A stretch of DNA of 64,000 nt from assembly GCA_025345505.1 (NCBI GenBank), contig JANVCC010000063.1, forward strand, positions 9,170-73,169, read 5' to 3'. Below, piece by piece: positions 1 through 10,947 of the stretch; position 1 is the stretch's first letter, and each line of letters starts with the position of its first letter. Origin of the DNA: Todiramphus chloris collaris. Lineage: Eukaryota > Chordata > Aves > Coraciiformes > Alcedinidae. The translations under genes and the position numbers were made by a program. Under the pieces are notes generated by a model that saw nothing but the letters and a program-made list of their open reading frames with translations, had not been told where the DNA came from and made no database searches.

Positions 1-83
1 CACAACCAGCCACCGCTGTTCAACAGCTTCCAGCACAACCAGCCACCACTGTTCAACAGCTTCCAGTACAACCAGCCACCACC
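1..83. repeat. 33-bp minisatellite cut by the window start
   Basis: Two full 33-base units (1-33 and 34-66) and a partial third lie in direct tandem. They differ at single positions, such as ccgctg against ccactg. The unit length is a multiple of three, and frame 1 stays open through the array and on to a stop at 325-327. It would encode an 11-residue period rich in Gln, Asn, Pro and Phe. The array may continue to the left of the window, so copy number is unknown. It could be a non-coding minisatellite or the end of a repetitive coding exon; the sequence alone does not decide, and non-coding is more likely. Confidence 0.8.
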
Positions 84-276
84 TTGGCCAAAGGATTTCT
101 GTGCAGATGCACAACAGGTGGGTGGAATAAACGCCAGGGCACAACAAGAAGCAAAACACGTGACACATTCTGCTCTGTCCGTGAGCTGGGATTTTGCTGT
201 CACACATGATTCTCATATTATTCTCTTTTTTATCTTGAGGAATAAAAGAATAAAGATTAAGAGGCACCTAACACCT

Positions 277-426
277 TCTCCTATGGAGACATTCAGAACC
301 CACCTGGACATGTTCCTATGTACCTAATCTAGGTAATCCTGCTCTAGCAGGGGGGGTTGGACTAGGTGATCTTTCAAGGCCCCTTCCAACCCCTAACATT
401 GTGATTCTGTGTGATTCTGTTATTCT
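277..426 (+). mobile_element. CR1 LINE, 3' end only (about 150 bp)
   Basis: This is the extreme 3' end of a CR1 non-LTR retrotransposon. It shows, in order, the end of ORF2 ('acattcagaacccacctgga'), the 'ctgctctagcaggggg' block, 'ttggactaggtgatctttc', the 'ccttccaacc' block and decayed ATTCTGTG octamers at about 404-424. The copy is severely 5'-truncated, as is usual for CR1. It also supplies the stop codon that closes the frame running from the upstream minisatellite. Confidence 0.9.
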
Positions 427-427
427 A

Positions 428-688
428 CAACACAAAGAGAAGGTAAAAGAGGGGGTGGTGCTTGGAGGGGGGTGCTGTCTCTAAGGAGATTTAGTCAGAA
501 AACAGGATCAAACTACATCTGAAGATCCAAGGTCACCTGGAATCGCTGAGCCAGGAGAAAGGACCTACCTATGGAGAAAGGACCAAGTGGCCACTTCTCA
601 TCTTCACAGCCTCTATCCCTCCTAGCATTACAGCTCACTCAAATCTATCCGCAAACAGTTCCTCTGCCTCTACAGCTGGGACTTTGAG
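428..688. other. Unique spacer between two CR1 3' ends
   Basis: About 260 bases with a purine-rich stretch around 430-500. No coding frame or known repeat was recognised. Confidence 0.5.
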
Positions 689-928
689 GAAGATTTTAGG
701 ATTTTAGGAAGAATTTCTTTACCATTAGTAATGAAGGTGGTGAGACACTGGAACGGGTTGCTCAGAGAGGTGGTGGAAGCCCCATCCTTGGAAGTGTTTA
801 AGACCAGGCTGGATGGGGCTGTGAGCAACCTGCTCTAGTGGGAGGTGTCCCTGCCATTGACAGGGGGGTTGGAACTAGATGGTCTTTAAGGTCCCTTCCA
901 ACCCTGACAATTCTATGATTCTATGACT
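689..928 (+). mobile_element. CR1 LINE, 3' end (about 240 bp)
   Basis: The copy begins at the degenerate 'ttaggaagaatttcttt' segment of late ORF2. It continues through 'ggtggtgagacactggaac', 'gaggtggtggaagccccatc' and 'gtgtttaagaccaggctgga', then the 3' UTR block and 'cccttccaaccctgac' with two to three octamers. The tail wording matches the copy at 58905-60470, so the two probably belong to one subfamily. It encodes nothing functional. Confidence 0.92.
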
Positions 929-2089
929 CTGGGAGTCCTGACAGAAAAGTTCATTTACTTTAGAGGCCTGCATGGAAATTAAATGTGCCTACCTGCTGTT
1001 TCCCTGGGGAATGTCTGCAGCTCAACAGCTTCCCAAACCCAATGGCTCACTTTGAGTGTGGCTGTTACAGTAACAGGGGCAGCATGAAAAATTCCTCATC
1101 CCTTCACGTTAACTGAATTCATCAGTTAAGTCCCCAGTTGCACTAAGGCCAGGTCCCAGGAGACCAATGTCTCCACACACCAATGTCTCCATTTCCAAGT
1201 GCCAGGAAAGTAAACTGTTGGAGAACACCATGGATGCAAGTACAGCAACTGCCTTCAGTCATCCTGCTACCAAAAAGGATTGACAGGGTGGCCAGCAGAT
1301 TTCTGGGAATGGAGAAAGGAATAGGGACACACATTGGTAGTAGTAGCAACACACTGCAAACTCTTCACATCGGTTTGAAACAAGCCCCAGACATTTATTG
1401 GGCTATCATTAATAGGCACAACCCTGCTGATGCTGAAAAGGAACAGCAGGATTGCTTTCTCCTCTCATCCAGAGAGGAGAAAGACCTCTACTTGGAAGCT
1501 GGGATCACAGAACTGGCAAATGTAATGACTCTGGAGGACACCAACTTCAGGAGAAAGGTGATATATTTAAATACCATGGCTAAAGAGACTGGAAAGAGGG
1601 TGCTCACAGGTCTCCAAAAGCCCTTGTGGCTGGTTTGAAGAACCAGAGGATACTGCCCACTGATGCCCTGCCAGGACTCATGGATAAGAGGCCACAAGAG
1701 TCTGCGTGGGTCCTTGGTGTCCCCTCTACCAGGTCCCCATTTTTCTGGGGCTCTGTCCTTTCTGCTGTTGGTGGGAAAGATCTCTGTAGATGATGCTGAA
1801 CTGCTCTTTTATATGCCCTTTTTCTTTCCTGGTACACCCAAGCCATGTTGGAAGAAGAGTCTTTGGAGGTCCACAACTCAACCTTCTGTACAGGGCTTGG
1901 TTCCTACCAGTACTAGAGCATACTGTGGGATGCCCTGACCATAACATCCCTAACATCTCCTTCTGCTGCGCTTTCCTTGTTCTGTTCACATATATGCCCA
2001 CTTGGTGCCACTGTTACTCCGTATTTCTCTTCTGTAGCAAAGCAGCAGGTGTGATACCCTGTAGTAAAGCAGGAAAAACAAACAAAAAT
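929..2089. other. Unique DNA with an unassigned 151-codon open frame
   Basis: No repeat family was recognised. A + strand frame is open at 1183-1638 (151 codons) with ordinary composition, some charged stretches, no signal peptide and no motif I can name. There is no evidence of splicing or conservation, so I do not call it a gene. Overlapping frames on the other strand have no recognisable content either. Confidence 0.4.
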
Positions 2090-2208
2090 GGGGGGGGGGA
2101 GGGGGGGAGAGATTTAAAAACAAAACAAAAACAAAACCAACCAACCAACCAAAAACCCCAAAACCAAACCAAAACAAACAAGCAAACACAAACCAAAAAA
2201 ACCCCACA
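2090..2208. repeat. G-run followed by A/C-rich low-complexity tract
   Basis: G10 (2090-2099), one A, then G7 (2101-2107) is followed by about 95 bases made almost only of A and C. Units include CAAAA and CCAA, with four near-tandem CCAA units near 2137-2152. The two-part structure suggests replication slippage. An open frame of 186 codons runs through it (1790-2350), but its lysine/asparagine/glutamine/threonine-rich middle is just this tract translated. Confidence 0.9.
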
Positions 2209-5200
2209 CGTCCAGGGCAAAGCAAACAGAGGGAAGTTTGGGAAAATAAGGATACAGTTACTGTGCAAGTCTGTTCCTTCACTCAAGGAGGAGGTAGAGG
2301 GGTGCTGGTCCTCCAGCAAACCTACCTGGCCATGGGAGCTCGAGCACTAAGACAACATCAGCTCCAACTACTCCATCAGCTGTTGAGGGTATCCTCAGAG
2401 TGTTTTGACACCCTGGGGACAGGTAGGTTTTAGACACATATCTCTGTGTGTAAAACCATTCCCACTGCCAGCTCTGCCTGGCGGTACGTTGGCACTTGAG
2501 CTTCCTAAATGGCAACCCACCTTTCACAGCTTATTAATAGCTACAGCTGACAAATTCCCCTCACATTTTGAGGAATTCATTAATTTTGTTTCACTTGTAA
2601 GGCTACAGGATAGGTTGTGGCTGCAGTTCTCCTGGACCACACTCATGGAAAGTTGTGACAATTGGCATCATCTCTGCACAGCTTATAAAACTGGGTTTAA
2701 TTGTTATGAGTTGTCTCTCCTCCTGTGAGTCACAGAGATCCATGAAAGGACAAGCAAGGCGTGGACCACCTAGCAAGGAGTCAGCCACACATGCTGAGCA
2801 TGCAGGACATCCAACCCAACTAAGGGCTGCACCAATGGAAGACCTACAAGCTAGGTTAGGACAGAGCTAGTGCATTTATTAACGGTGATTTCTACAGACG
2901 CTCAAGCAATTGCACCTCCTGACCTCCAAGATCTGTGCCAACCCAGTATACGGTTTCTGTCTGCAGACTCAGGGAGTTTGGGGAGAGATTGGGGGAAGGC
3001 GTGCTCTGGATGTGATAATCAAGCCCTGGTGACAGCTCAATTTATCACTGGACAAGTTTCAGCATTTTGACTCAGGAGAACATTCCCCTTTGTCATTGCT
3101 TGCTTTTTACTCCCAGTGAAAAATCTCTGATGAGATTCCCAGCGACAGCCCTCTCTGCATTCCTGGTGCACACTCAGCTAGCCAAGCAAGTCTGTAAATA
3201 ATTGAGCACCCATCATTCCGTTTTCAGTCCCCACCAGCACCAGCTTAGTTTACTCTCAACAGCAAATATTTAGTGAGGTAATCAATCAAAAAAAAAAATC
3301 TTAATTTGGATAAGAAAATTAAATGCATTTCCCAGATCTTGTATCTGATTATCTCTGGCATCCATTCTGCCTTTCTTAGACAGCCTTTCTCAGGGTAAGT
3401 GCTGTACCAGGAGATAATTATGGACCATCATAGAAGCAGTTCAATTAGCTGCAGCTAATCCTTCTTATTAGCATTTTGCTGGAGCTTGTGGAGTTTTTCA
3501 GCTGAAACAGATAAACAAGTTCAAACATTCACATACAAAAGCTCAGACAAAAACAGAAACAAAGGAACAGGGAGAATGTCAGTAAAACCACAGCCCAGCC
3601 CATGAGCAGCAGGGGCTGCTTGCAAGCATAGGCAGTGTTATCGCACAGCTCTCAGAGCATGGATGCAATGCCTGGACTTTGGAAACTTCAGCATCTGGGC
3701 AGGAGCACATCTGGGTCACAGAGCACAGCTGGAGTCTGCTGTCATAAGGGAGCAAGTTCTAATGACAGTTCAGACATCCAACAGGACATAAGATGTACTC
3801 AGAGGACCTAGGATACACCCCGTGCTTACTGTGGTGTGCCTGCATTCAGATACCCAAACTGATGCCATGCTGCTCTGTAGGTTAGTGCCTCTTTTGGAAA
3901 CACGAGCTCAGGTGAGGATGCTCCATTTTGGGTACCTGTCTCCCACCCACTGTGTTGAGTCCTTGGCCATCACAGACTCCACATGAAGTAATTCATGGCA
4001 TAAACTTGTCAGCTTTTGCCTTCTCATCAGACACGCCTCCTATACCGACTCTGCCCACCAGAAGCTGCTTCACAGTGTCCTACTTCTGATACTAGAAAAG
4101 TGAATTCAATTTTCAGTGCAAATGAACACTGGCTGCTTTGAAATATGTCCCCACTGGGAAGCCTAGTCCTCTGGCTTAAGTACCTTCCTCTGGTGTTTCC
4201 CACCCCAGCCTCTTTTTAGGAAGCAATCAGACACTGTTATACCCTGCAGTTCGTGAGGTCTACGTGAGAGACATGGCATTTAATAGAAAACGGACACGTT
4301 TCCTGTGCCTGGAGAGACTTTCATTTAGTCATCTCCATTTGCAAGCAGAGCCCCAGCCCACGGGACAGACCTGAGTTCTCCTCACCCCGTATCTTTCCTT
4401 CGTAGTGCATGACTAAGCACCTTCGCCAAGCCCTTGGCAATGGCGTTAAGGCAAAACAGTGTCCTTCTGCCACCACAAAAGACTGCTCAGTAAATGAGGC
4501 AGCAGCTGTGAGGGAAAACACAAAGGCAGAATGAGATCCTCAGTTCCATCTCTGGCCTGACCTGTCCAAGGATATGGGGTCAAGAGGAGACATCACAGGA
4601 ACAAGAACTGATCCTTTCTGGGGCTGTGAGTGACGCTGTACATTAGGGACGTGTGCTCATGCTGCCAGGAAGCTGCACTTTCAGGCCAGGCAAGTCCTTG
4701 AGCTTCCTGCCATGAAGCATTTGCATTTTTTTCCCACTGCGGCAAAGGCTTAAGAGGTTTTTGAAAGGTCTGTGGTGTTCTGAGAGCTTGAGTGTGCCTA
4801 AGCTTTGGCAGCGGGAGGGTGTCTGGGAGGGTCAGGTGTGCCTGGTTTCACCTTGGCACTAGAAGCCCCTTGAATTCAGGCCTCCAGCTGCACGGACCAG
4901 CAGGTTCCTGTGTTTCACCACTGTGCCTGTACGTAAAGCAGTTCTCAAATACAGCAGTGGGGACCCAAATGATACGAGGGCGAGTGGCAGATGAGGAAGG
5001 GAGATGGATGCATTTATTTATCGCCAGCAGCAGCCAGCTCTGAAAGGGGTTCACAGCAGGCTGTGCACTGCAGTGCACAGTCCTTGCCCAGAGCGCACAC
5101 ATACAACACAGGTTCCTGCCTTATTAAAAATAATAACCCACATCGATTAACTCTTCTAGTGCCTGTTCCCTGTACACTCACCATCATCAGCCAAGACAAC

Positions 5201-7629
5201 ATATAACAGCTGGATATCAGGCTCTCAGCAGAACACTGAGCTGAACCAAAACACATACAACCTTTTCTACCACATCCCCATGTGCTTAATCCACATCATG
5301 GTCTGCACAAGTCATGTACAGTAACTGTAGGGACCTATGGGAGCTGGGACCCTGCAAGACATCATAAATCAGTGCAGAATCAGTGAACTCCTATGAAATC
5401 ACCGACAGGAGCCAGACAGTTAAACCTGACCCACATGCCAGTCTTGAGATGCTTGATTACTGCTCTATCTCTTAGGGAATAAATCTCTTACAAGGCAAAG
5501 GGCTGGCTGTCGCTGGATGATGCAGAACCATGGCAGGGGACTGCAGAGCTTGATTGCAAATGATGGTCAGAGGGATTTCTGATGGGATTTTGCTCTCAAC
5601 AGCATGAACAAAAAAAGTACAAACAAATCCACTGCTGTGTGCAGCACTCTAGAGAGGACCAGGAACCTATTTTAAAAAGTTTTGCAGTCTTGCAGATCCA
5701 GGGATGGAATCAGTTAGGTAAAAAACATACCAAGGGAGGTTTCAGGCAACACCCAGGTGAAAATCCTTGTGCCTTGCACAGATTCCATCAGCTCTGGTGA
5801 AGTGTCAGAGTGCGAAGCTGAGCACAGCATGTCTAATCAGCACCGGGGAAATTGATAAACCCCATAGAAGTGGACAAATTAGCCAGTACTTTGAAAAACT
5901 ATGATACAATGGGGGAGAAACAAGTAGCTTCAGAGGATGGTATCATAACTCATGGTTATAACAGTATTATTGGCAGTAGGGTTACTATGGCAGAAAGGGT
6001 GTACTGGGTGAGGGACTTTATGTCCTGGTACGAAGTGGAGACTAGACACACATCCAGCTGTGCATGGTAAATCTCAAAGGACCTTCCACTGAAGCAAGTA
6101 CCTTTTTCCCAGGAGCAATGGGGGCGTTTCTGACTGAGATGAAACTTGAGGGATCCCAAAGGTACAATGGCAATGCCCAATTAATGCTTTAATTCATTGC
6201 AAAGTCCCTGTGGCTGATGGCTGCTCTCCTGCTCTGGCCTTATGGGTTCCTCCTCAACCACGTTGGGTGGAAAGCCCTTATCTCAGATGAATGTGTAGCA
6301 CAAGCAGCTCTAGGTCTGCCAGCTACTTTGGGATCCTGAAGGCTTGCAAGCAGTTCCTGTCTGCTTTGTCCTTCAGGAATAGGAAGGTGCTCTGAACACA
6401 CCCATCACTTCCAAGGCATTAACCATCTCTTGGAGACAGGCTGTTTTGGTCAGAATGGATTAAAAGGATGAAGTCTTACAGTAACATGGGCTGCAGCACT
6501 TTCTTCAAAGACTCTTATACCACACTCCATCATCAAAAATTAAATCAGAGCACTTCTTTAAAGACAGCAAACGCTTACTTCCAGCTGATACATAGAGGCT
6601 GGAGTTTCTGAAATGAGTGCGTTAGGATACAGGATCACTGCAGGATACAGGATACACTGTAAAATTTTATGGCTTGTTTTACACTTGTGGCCAGACCATG
6701 TGGACTTGTGTTTAATACCTGATGTCTCTTCAGGCACCCAGCTCATGTCCAGTGCTGTAGAGTGGTAATTTGGCTCTTACAACAGGGTCTTTTTCCTGCA
6801 TTTGTCCACATTTCCTTGGAGCTTCTCATTCTGCTGGAGTCCAGACGTCACAAGTGCAACAGTGTCTGTCAGTGCCTGGAAAAATCCATGTGTTTTTCCT
6901 AAAGACCTTTTGGAGAGCATCAGTCTGCCAGCCGTTCACTGCCTCCCAATTACTACAAGCTGAATAGCCTCAGGATGCCTCATTGCAATGTCTCTTACTA
7001 CTGGAATCGCCAAAGCAATGGAAAGTCCCTCGAACAGACATGTGATGAGACAGGTCTGAACTGATAAGCAATTGCTTTCTTCTTCTCTTGCAGTTGGAGG
7101 AGATTGTCACCAAAGGAACATGATAGCAAGGCAAGGCTGATAACAGTCCAAACTTGTTGAGGATCCAGGCAGGCAGCCCCTGAAGGCCAGAGTGGGATGT
7201 CCAGACAGAAACATGCTTCAATTTCTCTTTTTAGACTGAGACATCCCAGATAAAGCCCTTATCTGGCCTTTTCTCAAATCAATATGATGCTTCAGTCTCA
7301 TTCTCAGAGCACAGAAGAGGCAGGCATCTGAGGAACAGCTTTATCACATCATTTGCTACAGCCAGAGGAAAGTGGAGTTTTCCACCCAAAGGTGAGTTTG
7401 GCAGGTTACATCCCAGCTGCAGATTGTCACTGCCGGCTTCGAGCCCTGTGGTGTGTCACCGCTCCAGGATGTCAGCCCAGCCAACAGCCTGGGGATGCCT
7501 GCAAGGGAGATGCATTGAGGCAAAGTTAAAAATGCCCTGAGCACTCTCCTGGCTGTTGAGGGTGGTTGCTGGAGTCCTGAAACCTTACACAGCAGTTTCC
7601 CTTCTCCAAACCAGAGACTTGGAAGTGTC
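2209..7629. other. 5.4 kb of unique DNA, no gene recognised
   Basis: I saw no mobile element and no known protein family. Points of note are an AT-rich, ATTA/TAAT-rich stretch around 3240-3500 containing a 16-base palindrome, and a perfect 20-base palindrome at 5061-5080. The open frames here are all under 90 codons. Confidence 0.45.
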
Positions 7630-8182
7630 CAGCAGGTCAAGGGAGGTTCTCCTCCCTGTCTACTCTGCCCTAGTGAGACCACATCTGGAGTACGGTGTCC
7701 AGTTCTCATCACCCCATCTCAAGATGGACAGGGAAATACTAGAGAGAGTCCAACTGAGAGCTACAAGGATGATGAAGGGACTGGAACATGTCTTGTATGA
7801 AGAAAGGCTGAGAACCCTGGGGTTGTGTAGTATGGAGAAGACTGAGAGGGGATTTTATGAATGTTTACAAATCTCTGCAGAGTGGGTGTCAAGTAGAGGG
7901 GGCCAGTCTCTTTTCACTGGTGCCCTGTGATAGGATAAGGGGCAATGGTCATAAAATGGAAGTTCCACCTCAACATGAGGTAACACTTCTCTGCTGTGAG
8001 GGTGAGAGAACCTGTCCCAGACTGCCCAGAGAGGTTGTGGAGTCTCCTTCTCTGGAGAGATTCCAAACCTGCCTGGCTCTGTTCCTGTGTGACCTGCCTT
8101 GGGTGACCCTGCTCTGGCAGAGGGGTTGAGTTCGATGATCTCCAGAGGTCCCTTCCAACCCCACCATTCTATGATTCTATGA
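7630..8182 (+). mobile_element. CR1 LINE, 3' third of ORF2 and 3' UTR (about 550 bp)
   Basis: The translated + strand holds the C-terminal region typical of CR1 ORF2. An open frame at 7556-7930 contains '[18 protein letters not shown]' and, after it, '[17 protein letters not shown]', the domain downstream of reverse transcriptase. It is followed by 'cacctcaacatgaggtaac', 'gaggttgtggagtctccttc', the 'gaccctgctctggcagaggg' block and the ATTCTATG tail ending near 8182. The first 70 or so bases of that frame lie outside the element. The reverse-transcriptase core is absent. The 3' UTR wording is closest to the copy at 30112-31376. Confidence 0.93.
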
Positions 8183-8214
8183 AACATTCAAATTACTTTT
8201 TTTTTTTTATAATA

Positions 8215-8884
8215 AAATTGTCTATAAGATTTGTGTTTGGTTTGTTTTGAGACTAAGATGAAGCTGAGATGATTGCGAGAAATCATTCCTTGCTACAGAG
8301 TTCTTAAGACTCCTGACAGAGGTAACGTGTTGGTCACTTTTTAATTACAGGGGTTAAGTGTGCACGTATACATGGGTCTGGCGTCACACGGAATAGGGAT
8401 GAAAGATTTCTTTTCAAATTCACAGATTTGGCACCTTTTCTGACTTCCTTTGGACAGAAGAGGGCAGCAAAAGGCTCCTTTGGAAGGAAGTGAAAGCAGG
8501 TAGGAGGAAGAGTGCGTGGCCTCCATTTGGAGATGTTTTGCTGTTTGCTGTGAAAAATTGAAGCCAGAATCGATGTCTCTTGCTCTTACACAAAGGGTTT
8601 GCTGCAACGAGAATGTTTGGAGCAGAGCCCTAAACCGTGAATCTGTTCCCACCAGATAGTCCTAAAACCCAAGCCTTTTAAAAGAGATGATGCAGATGGC
8701 ACTTGTGCTTTGTGTGCCACCGGGAGTCCACAGCTGGCAAATACCCATCTATCAGTCCCCTGCTTGACATGCAGCCTTGTGCTTCTATCCCTGCTGTAAA
8801 TTAAGGAATGTCAGATGACCCTTAGCACAAGGACACTGTCATGCTCAATACTACATCATTTGAACAGTTTCCAGCATGGTTTTT
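8215..8884. other. Unique DNA, nothing recognised
   Basis: No coding frame above about 105 codons and no repeat was recognised. A run of about 12 T lies just before it, around 8197-8208, directly after the CR1 tail. Confidence 0.4.
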
Positions 8885-8934
8885 GCCATGCCATGCCATG
8901 CCATGCCATGCCATGCCATGCCATGCCATGCCAT
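8885..8934. repeat. Perfect (GCCAT)10 pentanucleotide microsatellite
   Basis: Ten uninterrupted GCCAT units occupy exactly 50 bases, ending in 'ccatccaagc'. There are no interruptions, so the array is probably young or still changing length. Confidence 0.97.
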
Positions 8935-10893
8935 CCAAGCCAGCTATCTCTCAAATACTTTCAAAGCACGGGAAGTGATTGTTCCCAAGAGGCTATAGTT
9001 GGGGACACCCTACACTGAAGCACGTTTAATGGTGCAGGTAGAAACCCCGCCGTTACAGTTTAGCCTCCATACCTGAGAGTGGTCCCAGCTTGTCTAATTT
9101 TCTAATACACACGTGCTAATCTCACTGCATCCCAGTGTCCAACCTCAGGAGCACTGTGATTGCCAGTCTGCACAGATCCAATTTCAGGGCATTGATGCCT
9201 CTTGCCACCCCTCCTGTAGGGATGCAGAAGCTCTGCTGAGCCCTCTTCAGTAGGGCTGTCAAGCCCACTGGTGAGAGTCATCCATCCAAATTTAGACAAC
9301 CACAAAGTAGATGTCTCCAATGAGCTCATCAGTTTTTGGTCCCTTTATAGATAGAGCCAAGAAATAGGAATGACTCATACAGCAGTAGACAGCTGTCCCA
9401 TCACAAGCTGACTCACCTTCTGGAGATGCCCCTTGCTCTCCACCACCCTGCACTGCTCAGACACTGATCTCCAAGGTTTGGATGCTGAGATTCAAGCAGA
9501 TGTCTCCCATTCCCTGGAGCGACATTTCCCAGTACTGCTGACTGCTCACATCCTTTCTGTGGAGTCTCATAAACAGTCCTACAGGCACCTCATTGACCCC
9601 ATAACCACGGCTTAATTTGCCCTCCACGACCCACTCAGATGAGATTACCCAATCACACCGCCCATATTTGTGCATAAATCTCATTTCCTCAAGACAGACT
9701 GAAATCTAAGGAGAAAATATCACAACCAGAAAGTTCAACCCAAAGTACTACAAAACCTTTCTTAGTTGGTGCAGCTGAAAATAGAGTTGCTTGCACACAC
9801 AGACTGCTCACACTTTATAAAGATCTTAACTGCCTTGAATCTATTTGTATTTATAGCTGAGAAAACACCACTTCCCTTGCCGAAAGCCTGTGTAAATGCA
9901 ACCGTTTGCTCAGTACGTGTGATGGAGAAGCACGAACCCACCAGGTGGCTGCAGCGTTGCCAGCACACGGAGTTCATTCAACCCTCTGGATTTCTCCTGG
10001 GATTTCTGCAAGCAGGCAAGATGCAGAGCTGAGCAGCAGCAGACGTGTGCAGGTTTTATCCAACCCTCCGGGAAGCAGCGCTCAAAACAGTGAAGAGCCC
10101 AGAGGTGGACTTGAAAAGCCAGCCTGAGGCACAGAGGTGGTTGGAAACTCATTCATGAGGCCAGATCTCCTCTGGTTTTAGGCTGAAGTCAAGCTGATGA
10201 CTGCAGCTGGTCTTTGGATACAGATCCCTACCATCCTGCCAGCACAGAGAGGCCAGATTATTAGACCTGCAGATGAAAATTTTGCACAGAGCTGAGCCCG
10301 TGCTCATCTGAGTGCTCTGGTGTCTGTAGGTAAGTGCAAGCTCTTTCAGTGCTTTTGCCATTGTCATTTTATCAACTTGCTGCAATCTGGTTTGGGGTTT
10401 TTTTCCTATATTTGACTGTTTATAATTAGCCCACTGAGTCTGCTATTCTCTCAATTTCCTTATCTGTTTCCTGACAGTTTTGGAGACGGCTCCATTTTAA
10501 ATATATACTGTGCTTTAAGAAAAGAAACTCTTCTCCAGCTCTCTTTGAAACTCAGCACTCTGGGGAGAGTGCCAGTAGACAGGCTTTCAGCTCAAAGAAT
10601 ATCTCTAATAAGGGACAATTAGGTGGCAGCAAACATTTAATTATCAAATGTATTGGTTCTTCTTGCACTGCCTGAAGTTAAGCAGGTGCCCTATGCACAG
10701 GATCCTTCAAATATCAAATGTGAAAAATGTTTCAGAGCAAAACCAAATGAGCTGATGAATATATTTAGGCTATAAAATAGGCAGAGGTTTTTAGTAAAAA
10801 CCTGGAACAGATTTCACATTGCGTCAGCATCTGCAAGGTGACAGCTTCGTAGGTTAACACGGGACACTGCACATCCTATCCCGTGGCAGGGAG
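8935..10893. other. Unique DNA, AT-rich near 10.4-10.8 kb
   Basis: No gene or mobile element was recognised. The part from about 10490 to 10800 is AT-rich with several TAAT/ATTA cores and a TATA-like 'tataaaatag' at 10771-10780. It resembles non-coding regulatory DNA in composition only. Confidence 0.4.
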
Positions 10894-10947
10894 GACCAGC
10901 TCCTGCCTATACATGTTTGGGACCAGCTCCTGCCTATACGTGTTTGG
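10894..10947. repeat. 27-bp tandem duplication, two copies
   Basis: Units 10894-10920 and 10921-10947 both read 'gaccagctcctgcctatac' followed by a/g and 'tgtttgg'. They differ at one base, an A/G transition that creates 'acgtg' in the second copy. A local slippage duplication is the simplest origin. Confidence 0.95.

Noticed and set aside
1183..1638. 151-codon frame as a retroviral or other protein fragment
   Set aside because: No Gag, protease, polymerase or envelope motif seen, and no long terminal repeat around it.
1790..2350. 186-codon plus-strand frame
   Set aside because: Its middle is translated low-complexity A/C tract, and nothing else in it is recognisable.
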